21,336 nt of DNA, taken from positions 1 to 21,336 of the forward strand of contig NZ_DATJIY010000178.1 in the NCBI RefSeq assembly GCF_035492835.1, given 5' to 3'. Shown piece after piece: positions 6,782 through 13,101 of the stretch. This DNA comes from Dinghuibacter sp035492835. GTDB lineage: Bacteria > Bacteroidota > Bacteroidia > Chitinophagales > Chitinophagaceae. A program made the position numbers and the translations under genes. Numbering within the stretch: the first letter of the stretch is position 1; each line of letters opens with the position of its first letter. The notes beneath the pieces were generated by a model that worked only from the letters and a program-made list of their open reading frames with translations, searched no databases and was not told the origin of the DNA.

Positions 6782-7723
6782 CTAGTTCATCTGCCGTTTT
6801 ATGGCTTCGATGAAGTCCTGGTCGACGCCGACGACCTGTGCGATCTGGTCGTCGGGGAGGTGAAGGATTTTGAGGAGGTTGTGGACGACCCTTTTTTGGT
6901 CCTTCTCGATGCCTTTCTCGATGCCCTTTTCGATGCCTTTCTCGATGCCCTTTTCGATACCTACTTCGATGCCTTCGGCCCTCCACTTCTCCTGCAACAT
7001 TTCAATAATACCCATAGTGTCTTGTTTAGAGGTGATTTGTTTAAGTTGTTTATCAAATACGGCGTACATCGCCGGGTCCTCAAAATCCACACAGTGCCAT
7101 AGGAACGCCCACAAGCAAAGCTTTTTTTGGTGGGGCATTTCCCGTTCGGCAAGCATGTCGAACAAACCTACGAATTCCTCCAGCAATTCATTGTCCGGCA
7201 TCCTACCTTTTTCATAAAACAGTCGGGCGGCCTGTACGACTAAGGCGAAAGGGTTCTTGTTTTTGTACAATTCCTCCTCACTTACCGTATGGATATTGTA
7301 TACGTTATACCGGTACCGGAAGTAGGTTCCGAGACATTCTTCATCGTAAAAGTCCTTAGCCTTGCGACTGCTGCCCATAACGATGGCAATGGCGGTAACG
7401 GGTTGCCTGTGATGGTCCCTGATGCGCGCGAAGTAGTCAAACATCCGTCGGGGGAAATCCTTCTGATGGTATCCCTGTACTTCGACGTGCAACAGAATCC
7501 ATTGTTCCCTTTCATCGGTCGTGTAAACCTTTGCCAGCTTATCCACAAACATCGTCGGAGCGGATCGGCCGGGTGCCGGGTACAATTCCTGTAGCTCCTT
7601 GTCGAGAAAGACCACAGACTTGTGCCCGATGAGCACCCCATCGGTTTGGGGGTAGAAGAATTCTAAGAATTCGGGAAACAGGTCTTCGATCAACCCTTTC
7701 CATAAAGTATCGTCCCTTCTCAT
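6782..7723 (-). CDS. Rpn family recombination-promoting nuclease / PD-(D/E)XK putative transposase
   Basis: A 313-residue protein of the Rpn / YhgA-like group, which carries a PD-(D/E)XK nuclease fold. The catalytic set appears as Asp61 (FVDKLAKVY) and Glu81-x-Gln83 (LLHVEVQGY), the typical ExQ variant. Other hallmarks are DFPRRMFDYFARI and the late coiled segment. Residues about 249-273 form a tandem GIEK repeat (five GIEK units after GIEV), which links the nuclease part to a C-terminal helical domain ending AIKRQMN. Rpn proteins are known to stimulate RecA-independent DNA transfer in E. coli; the role here is inferred. The gene looks clearly less GC-rich than its neighbours, which suggests later acquisition. 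It has its own strong promoter. No terminal inverted repeats or target duplications were seen, so it is not an insertion sequence. Confidence 0.88.
   Translation of the reverse strand: MRRDDTLWKGLIEDLFPEFLEFFYPQTDGVLIGHKSVVFLDKELQELYPAPGRSAPTMFVDKLAKVYTTDEREQWILLHVEVQGYHQKDFPRRMFDYFARIRDHHRQPVTAIAIVMGSSRKAKDFYDEECLGTYFRYRYNVYNIHTVSEEELYKNKNPFALVVQAARLFYEKGRMPDNELLEEFVGLFDMLAEREMPHQKKLCLWAFLWHCVDFEDPAMYAVFDKQLKQITSKQDTMGIIEMLQEKWRAEGIEVGIEKGIEKGIEKGIEKGIEKDQKRVVHNLLKILHLPDDQIAQVVGVDQDFIEAIKRQMN
6906..6977 (-). repeat. 12-bp tandem repeat coding for GIEK units
   Basis: Six consecutive 12-base units begin at 6906, 6918, 6930, 6942, 6954 and 6966 (plus-strand unit TCGATGCCTTTC or TCGATGCCCTTT, the last two diverged). 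Bases 6906-6929 and 6930-6953 are identical, so a 24-bp duplication is superimposed on the 12-bp period. Each unit adds four residues and keeps the reading frame. Confidence 0.9.
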
Positions 7724-7740
7724 AAAATAAGTTTAGAAGG

Positions 7741-7772
7741 CAAACTTAGAAAGACGATAAACAATTAACAAA
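7741..7772 (-). promoter_or_regulatory. Consensus promoter of the Rpn gene
   Basis: On the minus strand, TTTG (complement of 7769-7772), a 20-nt spacer and TAAGTTTG (complement of 7741-7748) match the Bacteroidota -33/-7 consensus exactly. The -7 element ends 18 nt before the ATG, giving a leader of roughly a dozen bases. Confidence 0.75.
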
Positions 7773-7802
7773 CAGCCGGTTAGGGCGTCGGAAAGAGCGA
7801 CG

Positions 7803-7824
7803 GGAACATATTACTATATGTTCC
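7803..7824. promoter_or_regulatory. Perfect 9-bp inverted repeat, operator-like
   Basis: GGAACATAT (7803-7811), TACT, ATATGTTCC (7816-7824). It lies about 30 bp upstream of the -33 element of the Rpn gene and about 55 bases beyond the aroQ stop. No T-tract follows on either strand, so a protein-binding site is more likely than an intrinsic terminator. A weak aroQ terminator cannot be excluded. Confidence 0.45.
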
Positions 7825-7879
7825 TACGACCTATCTTATGTGTCTAAATAGGTTTGTAAAAATGACAAAAAAATGACAA

Positions 7880-8311
7880 TTACCCCTCCGTAAAAAACCG
7901 CACCGCGAGCTCGTAGCCGCGGAGACCGAGACCCATGATCGTGCCGCGGGCCTTGGCGGAAACGTGGGAAATCTTGCGGAAGTCCTCGCGTGCGTGTACG
8001 TTGGAGATGTGTACCTCGACGACGGGCGTGGAGATCGAGGCGATCGCGTCGCCGATCGCGACGGAGGTATGGGTATAGCCGCCGGGGTTGAGTATGATCC
8101 CGTCGTAATCAAAACCCACGCGCTGCAGTTCGCCGACCAGGTCGCCCTCCACGTTGCTTTGGAAGTAGCTGAACTCGACCTGTGGGAACAGCTTGTGCAT
8201 ATCGGCGAAGTAGGCCTCGAAGGACTGGTTGCCGTAGACGGTCGGTTCCCGTTTGCCCAACAGGTTCAGGTTAGGGCCGTTGATGATCGCGATGCGAAGG
8301 GGGCTATTCAT
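7880..8311 (-). CDS. aroQ: Type II 3-dehydroquinate dehydratase
   Basis: A 143-residue enzyme of the shikimate pathway that converts 3-dehydroquinate to 3-dehydroshikimate; the family forms cytosolic dodecamers. The N-terminal INGPNLNLLGKREPTVYG holds the flexible-loop Arg21 and the catalytic Tyr26. Asn75 and His81 lie in LNPGGYTHTS, and His101 in VEVHISNVHARE. The GLGLRGYELAV ending is also typical. The start is put at MNSPLRIAII because family members start a few residues before the first strand; the frame can be extended 7 codons to another ATG at 8332. It lies 45 bases behind carA on the same strand and is probably read from that transcript. Confidence 0.95.
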   Translation of the reverse strand: MNSPLRIAIINGPNLNLLGKREPTVYGNQSFEAYFADMHKLFPQVEFSYFQSNVEGDLVGELQRVGFDYDGIILNPGGYTHTSVAIGDAIASISTPVVEVHISNVHAREDFRKISHVSAKARGTIMGLGLRGYELAVRFFTEG

Positions 8312-8341
8312 AGCTTCTTGTTTATGTTCCAACCGGCAGGT

Positions 8342-8356
8342 CGCGCCGACGGCGCG
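8342..8356 (-). repeat. GC-rich hairpin abutting the carA stop
   Basis: CGCGCC, GAC, GGCGCG forms a 6-bp stem ending exactly at the carA stop codon in the carA-aroQ spacer. No U-tract follows, so it is more likely a processing or stability element than a terminator. Confidence 0.35.
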
Positions 8357-9448
8357 TTACGGCCTCATCATCTGCAGGAAGTCATCGAAGAGATACCGGC
8401 TGTCGTGCGGACCTGGGGTCGATTCGGGGTGGTACTGGACCGAAAACGCCTGTTTCCCCTTTACCCTGATCCCCTCGATGGATTCGTCGTTGAGGTTGAC
8501 ATGGGTGACTTCTACCCTATCTGAGGCTCGGACCGCTTCCGGATCGACACCAAAGCCGTGGTTCTGCGTGGTGATCTCGCACCGTCCTGTCTGCAGGTTC
8601 TTGACCGGGTGGTTGAGCCCGCGGTGACCGTGGTGCATCTTAAAGGTAGGGATGTCGTTCGCCAGGGCGAGCAGCTGGTGGCCCAGGCAGATGCCAAAGA
8701 GCGGCTTGTCCGTTTTATTCAGGATGTCCTTGATGGTTTTGACGGCGTAGTCCATGGGGGCCGGGTCGCCCGGGCCATTGGACAGGAAGTACCCATGGGG
8801 GTCGAATTTGTTCAGCTCCTCCAGGCTCGTTTTGGCCGGATGGACACGCACATAGGCGCCCCTTTCGGCCATGCACTCCAGGATGTTGTGCTTGACCCCG
8901 AAGTCCAGGACGGCGACCCGGATGGCGGCCTGAGGGTCGCCTACGTGGTACACTTCCCTGGTGGATACGACCGAGGCGAGCTCGAGACCGTCCATCTTCG
9001 GCACCTTGGCCAGCTCTTTTTTGAGCTCAGCCACGTCCAGTATCTCGGAGGAAATGATACAGTTCATCGCCCCTTTGGTCCGCACGTGTGCGACCAGCGC
9101 ACGGGTGTCTACGTCTTCGATCGATACGATCCCTTCCTTTTCGAGGTATTCCTGGAGGGAACCAACGGCCTGGATCCGGGAAAAGCGGGGTTCCAGGTTG
9201 CGGCCGATCAGACCCTTGATCTTGATGCCCTTGCTCTCCACGTCGCTATCCTTTACACCGTAGTTACCCACATGGACAGTGTTCATGATCACGATCTGGC
9301 CATAATAGCTAGGGTCGGTAAAGACCTCCTGGTAACCCGTCATACCGGTATTGAAACAGATCTCACCGGTAGTGGTGCCGATCTTGCCAAATGCAGTACC
9401 GTGGAATACCAGCCCGTCTTCGAGCATCAAAATCGCAGGTTTCGTCAT
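8357..9448 (-). CDS. carA: Carbamoyl-phosphate synthase small (glutaminase) subunit
   Basis: A 363-residue subunit that releases ammonia from glutamine for the CarB large subunit, feeding pyrimidine and arginine synthesis. The N-terminal CPSase small-chain domain (about 1-145, with GEICFNTGMTGYQE) is followed by a class I glutamine amidotransferase domain. The triad is Cys254 in FGICLGHQLLALA, with His340 and Glu342 in QYHPESTPGPHD. The start MTKPAILMLEDG is chosen because it follows a TAATTTTG element by 18 nt; an in-frame extension to 9517 would cross the terminator hairpin. It lies downstream of rplQ but is insulated from it by terminators. carB is not in the window. The rplQ-carA neighbourhood is, from memory, recurrent in Bacteroidota. 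Confidence 0.96.
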   Translation of the reverse strand: MTKPAILMLEDGLVFHGTAFGKIGTTTGEICFNTGMTGYQEVFTDPSYYGQIVIMNTVHVGNYGVKDSDVESKGIKIKGLIGRNLEPRFSRIQAVGSLQEYLEKEGIVSIEDVDTRALVAHVRTKGAMNCIISSEILDVAELKKELAKVPKMDGLELASVVSTREVYHVGDPQAAIRVAVLDFGVKHNILECMAERGAYVRVHPAKTSLEELNKFDPHGYFLSNGPGDPAPMDYAVKTIKDILNKTDKPLFGICLGHQLLALANDIPTFKMHHGHRGLNHPVKNLQTGRCEITTQNHGFGVDPEAVRASDRVEVTHVNLNDESIEGIRVKGKQAFSVQYHPESTPGPHDSRYLFDDFLQMMRP

Positions 9449-9465
9449 CGTCGAGGAAAATTTTG

Positions 9466-9473
9466 CAAAATTA
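9466..9473 (-). promoter_or_regulatory. -7 promoter element of carA
   Basis: The minus strand reads TAATTTTG, a full TAnnTTTG match ending 18 nt before the carA ATG. No good -33 TTTG is found. The region where it should be is occupied by the terminator hairpin at 9483-9499. Confidence 0.5.
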
Positions 9474-9482
9474 CAAAAAAAA

Positions 9483-9499
9483 GCGGAGCACAGCTCCGC
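9483..9499 (-). terminator. Intrinsic terminator upstream of carA
   Basis: The 7-bp stem GCGGAGC / GCTCCGC with a 3-nt loop is followed on the minus strand by eight T (complement of 9475-9482). It would stop transcripts arriving from rplQ just before the carA promoter. Confidence 0.75.
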
Positions 9500-9521
9500 C
9501 GCCCGAAGGGCCATCATTAGA

Positions 9522-9573
9522 TTTTTTCGCGGCGCGGGCTAAATTGCCTTGCGGGGCCCGCGCCGCGAAAAAA
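9522..9573. repeat. 18-bp perfect inverted repeat between rplQ and carA
   Basis: The left arm 9522-9539 (six T, then CGCGGCGCGGGC) is the exact reverse complement of the right arm 9556-9573. The loop is 16 nt. In either direction the T-run precedes and the A-run follows the GC stem, so by itself it is not a standard terminator. Its minus-strand T-run is also the U-tract of the terminator at 9575-9594. Confidence 0.75.
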
Positions 9574-9574
9574 A

Positions 9575-9594
9575 GGCGGGCCATATGACCCGCC
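9575..9594 (-). terminator. Intrinsic terminator of the rplQ end of the alpha operon
   Basis: The minus strand reads GGCGGG, an 8-nt loop TCATATGG, CCCGCC, then seven T. It lies 26 bases after the rplQ stop. Confidence 0.8.
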
Positions 9595-9619
9595 TCTATA
9601 AAAATCAATTATCGCATAC

Positions 9620-10126
9620 TTACTCAGCGGCTTTTGCTGCGGGAGCGGCGGCCTTCTCGGTAGAAGCTTCGGCGGCGGCGGATTCACCGGCTGCCTTCTT
9701 CTTACCACCGGAGCGGCGGGTGCGCTTGGCGGGTTCCTTGGCTTCGCCCTTACCCTTGCCGTAGATGTCGTTGAAGTCGACCAGCTCGATCATCGCCAGC
9801 TCCGCGTTGTCACCGACGCGGGTACCGAGCTTCAGGATACGGGTGTATCCACCGGGACGGGCGGCGATCTTCGGGCTGATCACGTCAAACAGCTCGGCAA
9901 CGGCTTCCTTGTCCTGCAGGTAGCTGAACACAATCCTACGCTGGTGTGTGGTGTTCTCCTTGGACTTGGTGATCAGGGGCTCGACATAAGTCCGCAGGGA
10001 CTTTGCCTTTGCATGGGTAGTAACGATCCGCTTGTGCGCGATCAGCTGGGAGGCCAGGTTGCTTAGCAGGGCCTTCCGATGGGACTGGGTACGACCCAGG
10101 TTGTTGATTTTGTCTCCGTGACGCAT
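9620..10126 (-). CDS. rplQ: Large ribosomal subunit protein bL17
   Basis: A 168-residue ribosomal protein. The N-terminal MRHGDKINNLGRTQSHRKAL and the conserved ARPGGYTRILKLGTRVGDNAEMA-type region (here GDNAELAMIELVDF) identify L17. The core ends near residue 122. A lysine/arginine then alanine/glutamate-rich low-complexity tail of about 45 residues follows (KRTRRSGGKKKAAGE, then EKAAAPAAKAAE), longer than in E. coli. Tails of this kind are seen in several Bacteroidota L17 proteins. It is the last gene of the alpha operon, separated from rpoA by a 110-base hairpin-rich spacer. Confidence 0.97.
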   Translation of the reverse strand: MRHGDKINNLGRTQSHRKALLSNLASQLIAHKRIVTTHAKAKSLRTYVEPLITKSKENTTHQRRIVFSYLQDKEAVAELFDVISPKIAARPGGYTRILKLGTRVGDNAELAMIELVDFNDIYGKGKGEAKEPAKRTRRSGGKKKAAGESAAAEASTEKAAAPAAKAAE

Positions 10127-10142
10127 GGCTTATGTTGTTTTA

Positions 10143-10171
10143 CCCTTGCACCGTGCCGGGAATTGCAAGGG
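10143..10171 (-). repeat. Stem-loop just upstream of rplQ
   Basis: CCCTTGCA (10143-10150) pairs perfectly with TGCAAGGG (10164-10171) across a 13-nt loop. It ends 17 nt before the rplQ start codon, inside the presumed leader. There is no U-tract. Confidence 0.5.
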
Positions 10172-10173
10172 AT

Positions 10174-10190
10174 GGCGCGCCAAGCGCGCC
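10174..10190 (-). repeat. GC-rich palindromic hairpin in the rpoA-rplQ spacer
   Basis: GGCGCGC, CAA, GCGCGCC forms a 7-bp stem with a 3-nt loop and no U-tract. It is the middle of three hairpins between rpoA and rplQ. Confidence 0.45.
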
Positions 10191-10208
10191 TGTGATTAAT
10201 CTTTGTCG

Positions 10209-10228
10209 GGCGCTACCGAAGTGGCGCC
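10209..10228 (-). repeat. UUCG-loop hairpin right after rpoA
   Basis: On the minus strand GGCGCCAC and GTAGCGCC pair with one internal mismatch around a TTCG loop closed by C-G, the very stable C(UUCG)G tetraloop. It begins 8 bases after the rpoA stop and is not followed by a U-tract. Confidence 0.5.
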
Positions 10229-10236
10229 GGGGGGGC

Positions 10237-11235
10237 TCAGAAATCATCGTTGATCCCCAGCTTCGCGAGGTCCATGCCGAAATGGAGGCCGCGCTCGTGG
10301 AGCACCTGCTCGATTTCTGCCAGGGACTTCTGACCGAAGTTGCGGAACTTCATCAGGTCTTCCTGCTCATACTGGACCAGTTCGCTCAGCGAGTTGATCT
10401 TGGCGGCTTTCAGACAGTTGAAGGCGCGGACGGAAAGGTCGAGGTCTTCCAGGGGGGTCTTGAGGACCTTGCGCAGTTGCAGGGTCTGTTCGTCCACCAG
10501 GTCTTCCTTCTTCTCTTCCTTGTTATCGAAAGTGATGTTCTCGTCGGTGATGATCATCAGGTGCTGGATCAGGATGCGGGAAGCCTGCTTCACCGCTTCT
10601 TCGGGGTGAATGGTCCCGTCCGTCGATACTTCCATGACGAGCTTCTCGTAGTCGGTGCGCTGTTCCACGCGGGTGTTCTCGATAGCGTACTTCACGTTCT
10701 TGATGGGCGTGAAGATGGAGTCGATGGGAATATACCCGAAGGGGGCGTCCTTTACTTTATTCTCGTCAGCCGGTACATACCCCCGGCCTTTGGCGATGTT
10801 GATCTCGATGTCGATCTTGGCGGAAGAATCCATGGTGCAGATGAGCTGCCCCGGGTTCATCACCTCGAAGCTCTGCGTGGCTTCGCCGATCATGGCGGCG
10901 GTGAATTCCGTCTTGTTCTTCAGGCTGAGCGTCACCTTTTCGGTAGAAACCTCGTGATCAACCTTCTTCTTGAAGCGGACTTGCTTCAGGTTCAGGATGA
11001 TTTCGGTCACATCCTCTGTAACGCCTTTCAGCGTCGCAAATTCGTGATCGGCACCTTCGATCTTGATGCCCACGATAGCGTAACCTTCCAGGGAGTTCAG
11101 CAGCACCCTGCGCAGGGCGTTGCCGATGGTTACACCGTAACCCGGTTCCAGGGGACGGAACTCAAATTGCGCTTCAAAATCAGTTGCTTTTTGAAGAACG
11201 ATTTTATCGGGTTTTACGAAGTTTAGAATGGCCAT
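10237..11235 (-). CDS. rpoA: RNA polymerase alpha subunit
   Basis: A 332-residue subunit that nucleates RNA polymerase assembly. The N-terminal assembly domain has RPLEPGYGVTIGNALRRVLL and GVTEDVTEIILNLK. A charged linker rich in EEKKEDLVDE follows. The C-terminal domain has LSVRAFNCLKAAKI, which keeps the Arg and Asn used for DNA UP-element contact in E. coli (SVRSANCLKAENI), and FGQKSLAEIEQVL. The length is normal. It is preceded by a TATCTTTG promoter element and, unusually for Bacteroidota, by a good Shine-Dalgarno sequence. It therefore may be transcribed and translated independently of rpsD. Confidence 0.98.
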   Translation of the reverse strand: MAILNFVKPDKIVLQKATDFEAQFEFRPLEPGYGVTIGNALRRVLLNSLEGYAIVGIKIEGADHEFATLKGVTEDVTEIILNLKQVRFKKKVDHEVSTEKVTLSLKNKTEFTAAMIGEATQSFEVMNPGQLICTMDSSAKIDIEINIAKGRGYVPADENKVKDAPFGYIPIDSIFTPIKNVKYAIENTRVEQRTDYEKLVMEVSTDGTIHPEEAVKQASRILIQHLMIITDENITFDNKEEKKEDLVDEQTLQLRKVLKTPLEDLDLSVRAFNCLKAAKINSLSELVQYEQEDLMKFRNFGQKSLAEIEQVLHERGLHFGMDLAKLGINDDF

Positions 11236-11244
11236 GTATGGTGT

Positions 11245-11251
11245 CTCCTTT
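11245..11251 (-). promoter_or_regulatory. Strong Shine-Dalgarno sequence of rpoA
   Basis: The minus strand reads AAAGGAG, 9 nt before the rpoA ATG. It is the clearest anti-16S match before any start that I noticed in the window; most starts here have none, as is usual in Bacteroidota. Confidence 0.7.
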
Positions 11252-11264
11252 AAATTTTAGTATA

Positions 11265-11272
11265 CAAAGATA
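11265..11272 (-). promoter_or_regulatory. -7 promoter element upstream of rpoA
   Basis: The minus strand reads TATCTTTG, a full TAnnTTTG match ending 30 nt before the rpoA start. The -33 element is not evident. It implies an internal promoter within the alpha operon. Confidence 0.5.
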
Positions 11273-11353
11273 ACGAAAACTCCGGCTCGTACGACAGGGC
11301 CGGCGGCACGGCCGATCGGGTCGGCGGCGTAACCGGGCGGGCCTGCGCCGGGC

Positions 11354-11959
11354 TTACTTGGAGTACAATTCCACGATCAGTTGCTCGCGGATGTTCTCCG
11401 GTACGCTTTCCCTTTCTGGGTAGGTAACGAAGGTCCCTTTCAGATCGCCCTCGTTCCAGTCCAGCCAGTTGATCTTGGGGTTCTTGCCCTTGAACTGGTT
11501 CATCAGGGATTCGCTATCGGCGGTACGCTGGGTAATGCTGATGATGTCCCCGGGTTTCAGCTGATAGCTGGGTACGTTGACCACATGACCGTTTACGGTG
11601 ATGTGCTTGTGGCTGACCAGCTGACGGGCGGCGGGCCGGGAAGCGGCCAGACCCAGACGGTAAACCGTATTGTCCAGACGGGCTTCCAGGAGCTTGATGA
11701 GGTTTTCACCGGTAGCCCCCTTGCGGCGGGCGGCTTCCTGGAAGGTACCCCGGAACTGGCGTTCCAGGACCCCGTAGGTGTATTTGGCTTTTTGCTTTTC
11801 CCTGAGCTGCAGGGCGTATTCACCGAGCGTCTTGCGCTTGCGGGTCATACCGTGCTGACCGGGAGGATTGCTGTTCTTTCCCAGGTACTTACCGTTCCCC
11901 AGGATGGGTTCCCCGAAAATGCGGGAGATTTTGGTTTTTGGGCCAGTGTAACGTGCCAT
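11354..11959 (-). CDS. rpsD: Small ribosomal subunit protein uS4
   Basis: A 201-residue primary 16S rRNA-binding protein. The N-terminus MARYTGPKTKISRIFGEPI and GMTRKRKTLGEYALQLREKQKAKY are typical of the Bacteroidota form, and no zinc-binding cysteine set is seen. The S4 RNA-binding domain covers about residues 90-150, with LEARLDNTVYRLGLA and KHITVNGHVVNVPSY. The protein ends in REQLIVELYSK, the standard S4 ending. In many bacteria S4 represses its own operon by binding a leader pseudoknot. The wide spacers around this gene leave room for such control but I could not recognise the element. Confidence 0.97.
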   Translation of the reverse strand: MARYTGPKTKISRIFGEPILGNGKYLGKNSNPPGQHGMTRKRKTLGEYALQLREKQKAKYTYGVLERQFRGTFQEAARRKGATGENLIKLLEARLDNTVYRLGLAASRPAARQLVSHKHITVNGHVVNVPSYQLKPGDIISITQRTADSESLMNQFKGKNPKINWLDWNEGDLKGTFVTYPERESVPENIREQLIVELYSK

Positions 11960-12045
11960 GTTCTTTTGTTTGATTTTTTAGTGACGGTCGCGCAATCGGT
12001 AAAAATCGTAAAAATGAATTGCGGACCCCTTTTTAAATAATGCGG

Positions 12046-12074
12046 AAAAATCCGAAGGCCCAGGGGCGCTTCGG
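12046..12074 (-). terminator. Attenuator-like hairpin between rpsK and rpsD
   Basis: On the minus strand CCGAAG and CTTCGG pair, with an inner GCCC/GGGC pairing and one bulged C, followed by ATTTTTCC. It has the shape of a weak intrinsic terminator inside the operon, 59 bases after the rpsK stop and 87 bases before the rpsD start. Confidence 0.5.
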
Positions 12075-12133
12075 ACAATCCGGGTATCGATCGATCTCCT
12101 CCGGCGCGCTACTGGACGCCTTGGAGACAAATG

Positions 12134-12541
12134 TTATACACGACGCTTCTTCGGCGGACGGCAGCCGTTGTGCGGCAGGGGCGTGATGTCTTTGATCATC
12201 ACCACTTCCAGACCGGAATTGGCCAGGGCGCGGATGGCGCCTTCGCGACCGGCTCCGGGACCCTTCACGTATACGTCCACTTTCCGCATCCCTGCATCCA
12301 TGGCCACCTTAGCGGCGTCCTGGGAAGCGGTTTGGGCGGCGTACGGGGTGTTCTTCTTGGACCCCTTGAAACCCATCTTACCGGCGCTGCTCCAGGCGAT
12401 GACCTGGCCTTGCTTGTTCGTAAGCGTTACGATGATGTTGTTAAAGCTGGCCGTTACGTGGGCATCCCCGTAGGAATCCACTTTTACGACCCTCTTTTTA
12501 GCTGCGGCCTTCGCGTTGTTCTGATTCGATGCTTTTGCCAT
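12134..12541 (-). CDS. rpsK: Small ribosomal subunit protein uS11
   Basis: A 135-residue platform protein of the 30S subunit. After a basic N-terminus (MAKASNQNNAKAAAKKRVVK) it shows AHVTASFNNIIVTLTNKQG, AWSSAGKMGFKGSKKNTPYAAQ and KDITPLPHNGCRPPKKRRV, all diagnostic of S11. The start is put at the Met of MAKASNQ. An in-frame ATG 11 codons upstream (12574) adds a hydrophobic stretch not found in the family. A 123-base spacer separates it from rpsM, with only a weak -7-like TACCTTTT close to the start. Confidence 0.97.
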   Translation of the reverse strand: MAKASNQNNAKAAAKKRVVKVDSYGDAHVTASFNNIIVTLTNKQGQVIAWSSAGKMGFKGSKKNTPYAAQTASQDAAKVAMDAGMRKVDVYVKGPGAGREGAIRALANSGLEVVMIKDITPLPHNGCRPPKKRRV

Positions 12542-12664
12542 GAAAAAACCAAAAGGTAATCTGTTAAAAATCAACCGGTTCCCCGGCCCCTATCTACCCT
12601 CCCCGGCAACTGCCCCGGATCCGGCGTATGAAAGGGTTGTCATGCAGCTGACGCTACCCAAGTC

Positions 12665-13045
12665 CTATTTCTTCGGCGCCTTCTTCTTACCGGCGACGGT
12701 ACGACGCTTGCCCTTGCGGGTACGCGAGTTCGTCCTGGTACGCTGTCCGCGGACAGGCAGGCCTTTCCTGTGACGAAGCCCACGGTAGCAAGCGATGTCC
12801 AACAGGCGTTTGATGTTCATCTGAACTTCAGAACGCAGCTGGCCTTCTACCTTGAACTCGTTGTTGATGATATTGCGGATGGCAGCCTGATCCTCGTCGT
12901 TCCACTGGTTCACCTTCTTGTCATAGCTGATCCCCGCCTTATCCAGGATGTACTGGGCCGTAGACCGACCGATCCCATAGATATAGGTCAGGCCGATTTC
13001 GCCTCTTTTGTTCTTGGGTAAATCAATACCGGCTATACGAGCCAT
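12665..13045 (-). CDS. rpsM: Small ribosomal subunit protein uS13
   Basis: A 126-residue head protein of the 30S subunit that contacts 5S rRNA bridges and tRNA. Recognised by MARIAGIDLPKNKRGEIGLT, YGIGRSTAQYILDKAGI, the basic RGLRHRKGLPVRGQRTRTNS segment and the lysine-rich C-terminal tail (KGKRRTVAGKKKAPKK). Length is normal. It follows rpmJ by 56 bases, including the AT-rich stretch 13050-13066, where no full TAnnTTTG match is seen. Confidence 0.97.
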   Translation of the reverse strand: MARIAGIDLPKNKRGEIGLTYIYGIGRSTAQYILDKAGISYDKKVNQWNDEDQAAIRNIINNEFKVEGQLRSEVQMNIKRLLDIACYRGLRHRKGLPVRGQRTRTNSRTRKGKRRTVAGKKKAPKK

Positions 13046-13101
13046 ATTCGAATTTTAAAATTTTATACGTTGTGCGCCCTTGCGGCCCGCGCTGTGCGCT
13101 T

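Noticed and set aside
6906..6977. 12-bp repeats as a CRISPR-like array
   Set aside because: Units are directly adjacent with no spacers and are in frame within a coding gene.
6782..7723. Rpn gene as a complete insertion sequence
   Set aside because: No terminal inverted repeats or target-site duplication were found around it, and the family is not a classical IS transposase.
9449..9517. In-frame N-terminal extension of carA
   Set aside because: It would be encoded by the terminator hairpin and promoter element and is absent from CarA proteins.
9522..9573. 18-bp palindrome as a bidirectional intrinsic terminator
   Set aside because: In both directions the T-run is before and the A-run after the GC stem, so no U-tract follows the hairpin.
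10196..10204. TAATCTTTG on the plus strand as an antisense promoter
   Set aside because: The spacing is TAnnnTTTG, one base too long, with no -33 element and no plus-strand gene downstream.
10132..11226. Long plus-strand open frame opposite rpoA (and similar ones opposite carA, hmgA, bioB)
   Set aside because: These are antisense shadows of highly conserved genes caused by GC-rich codon use; their translations resemble no protein.
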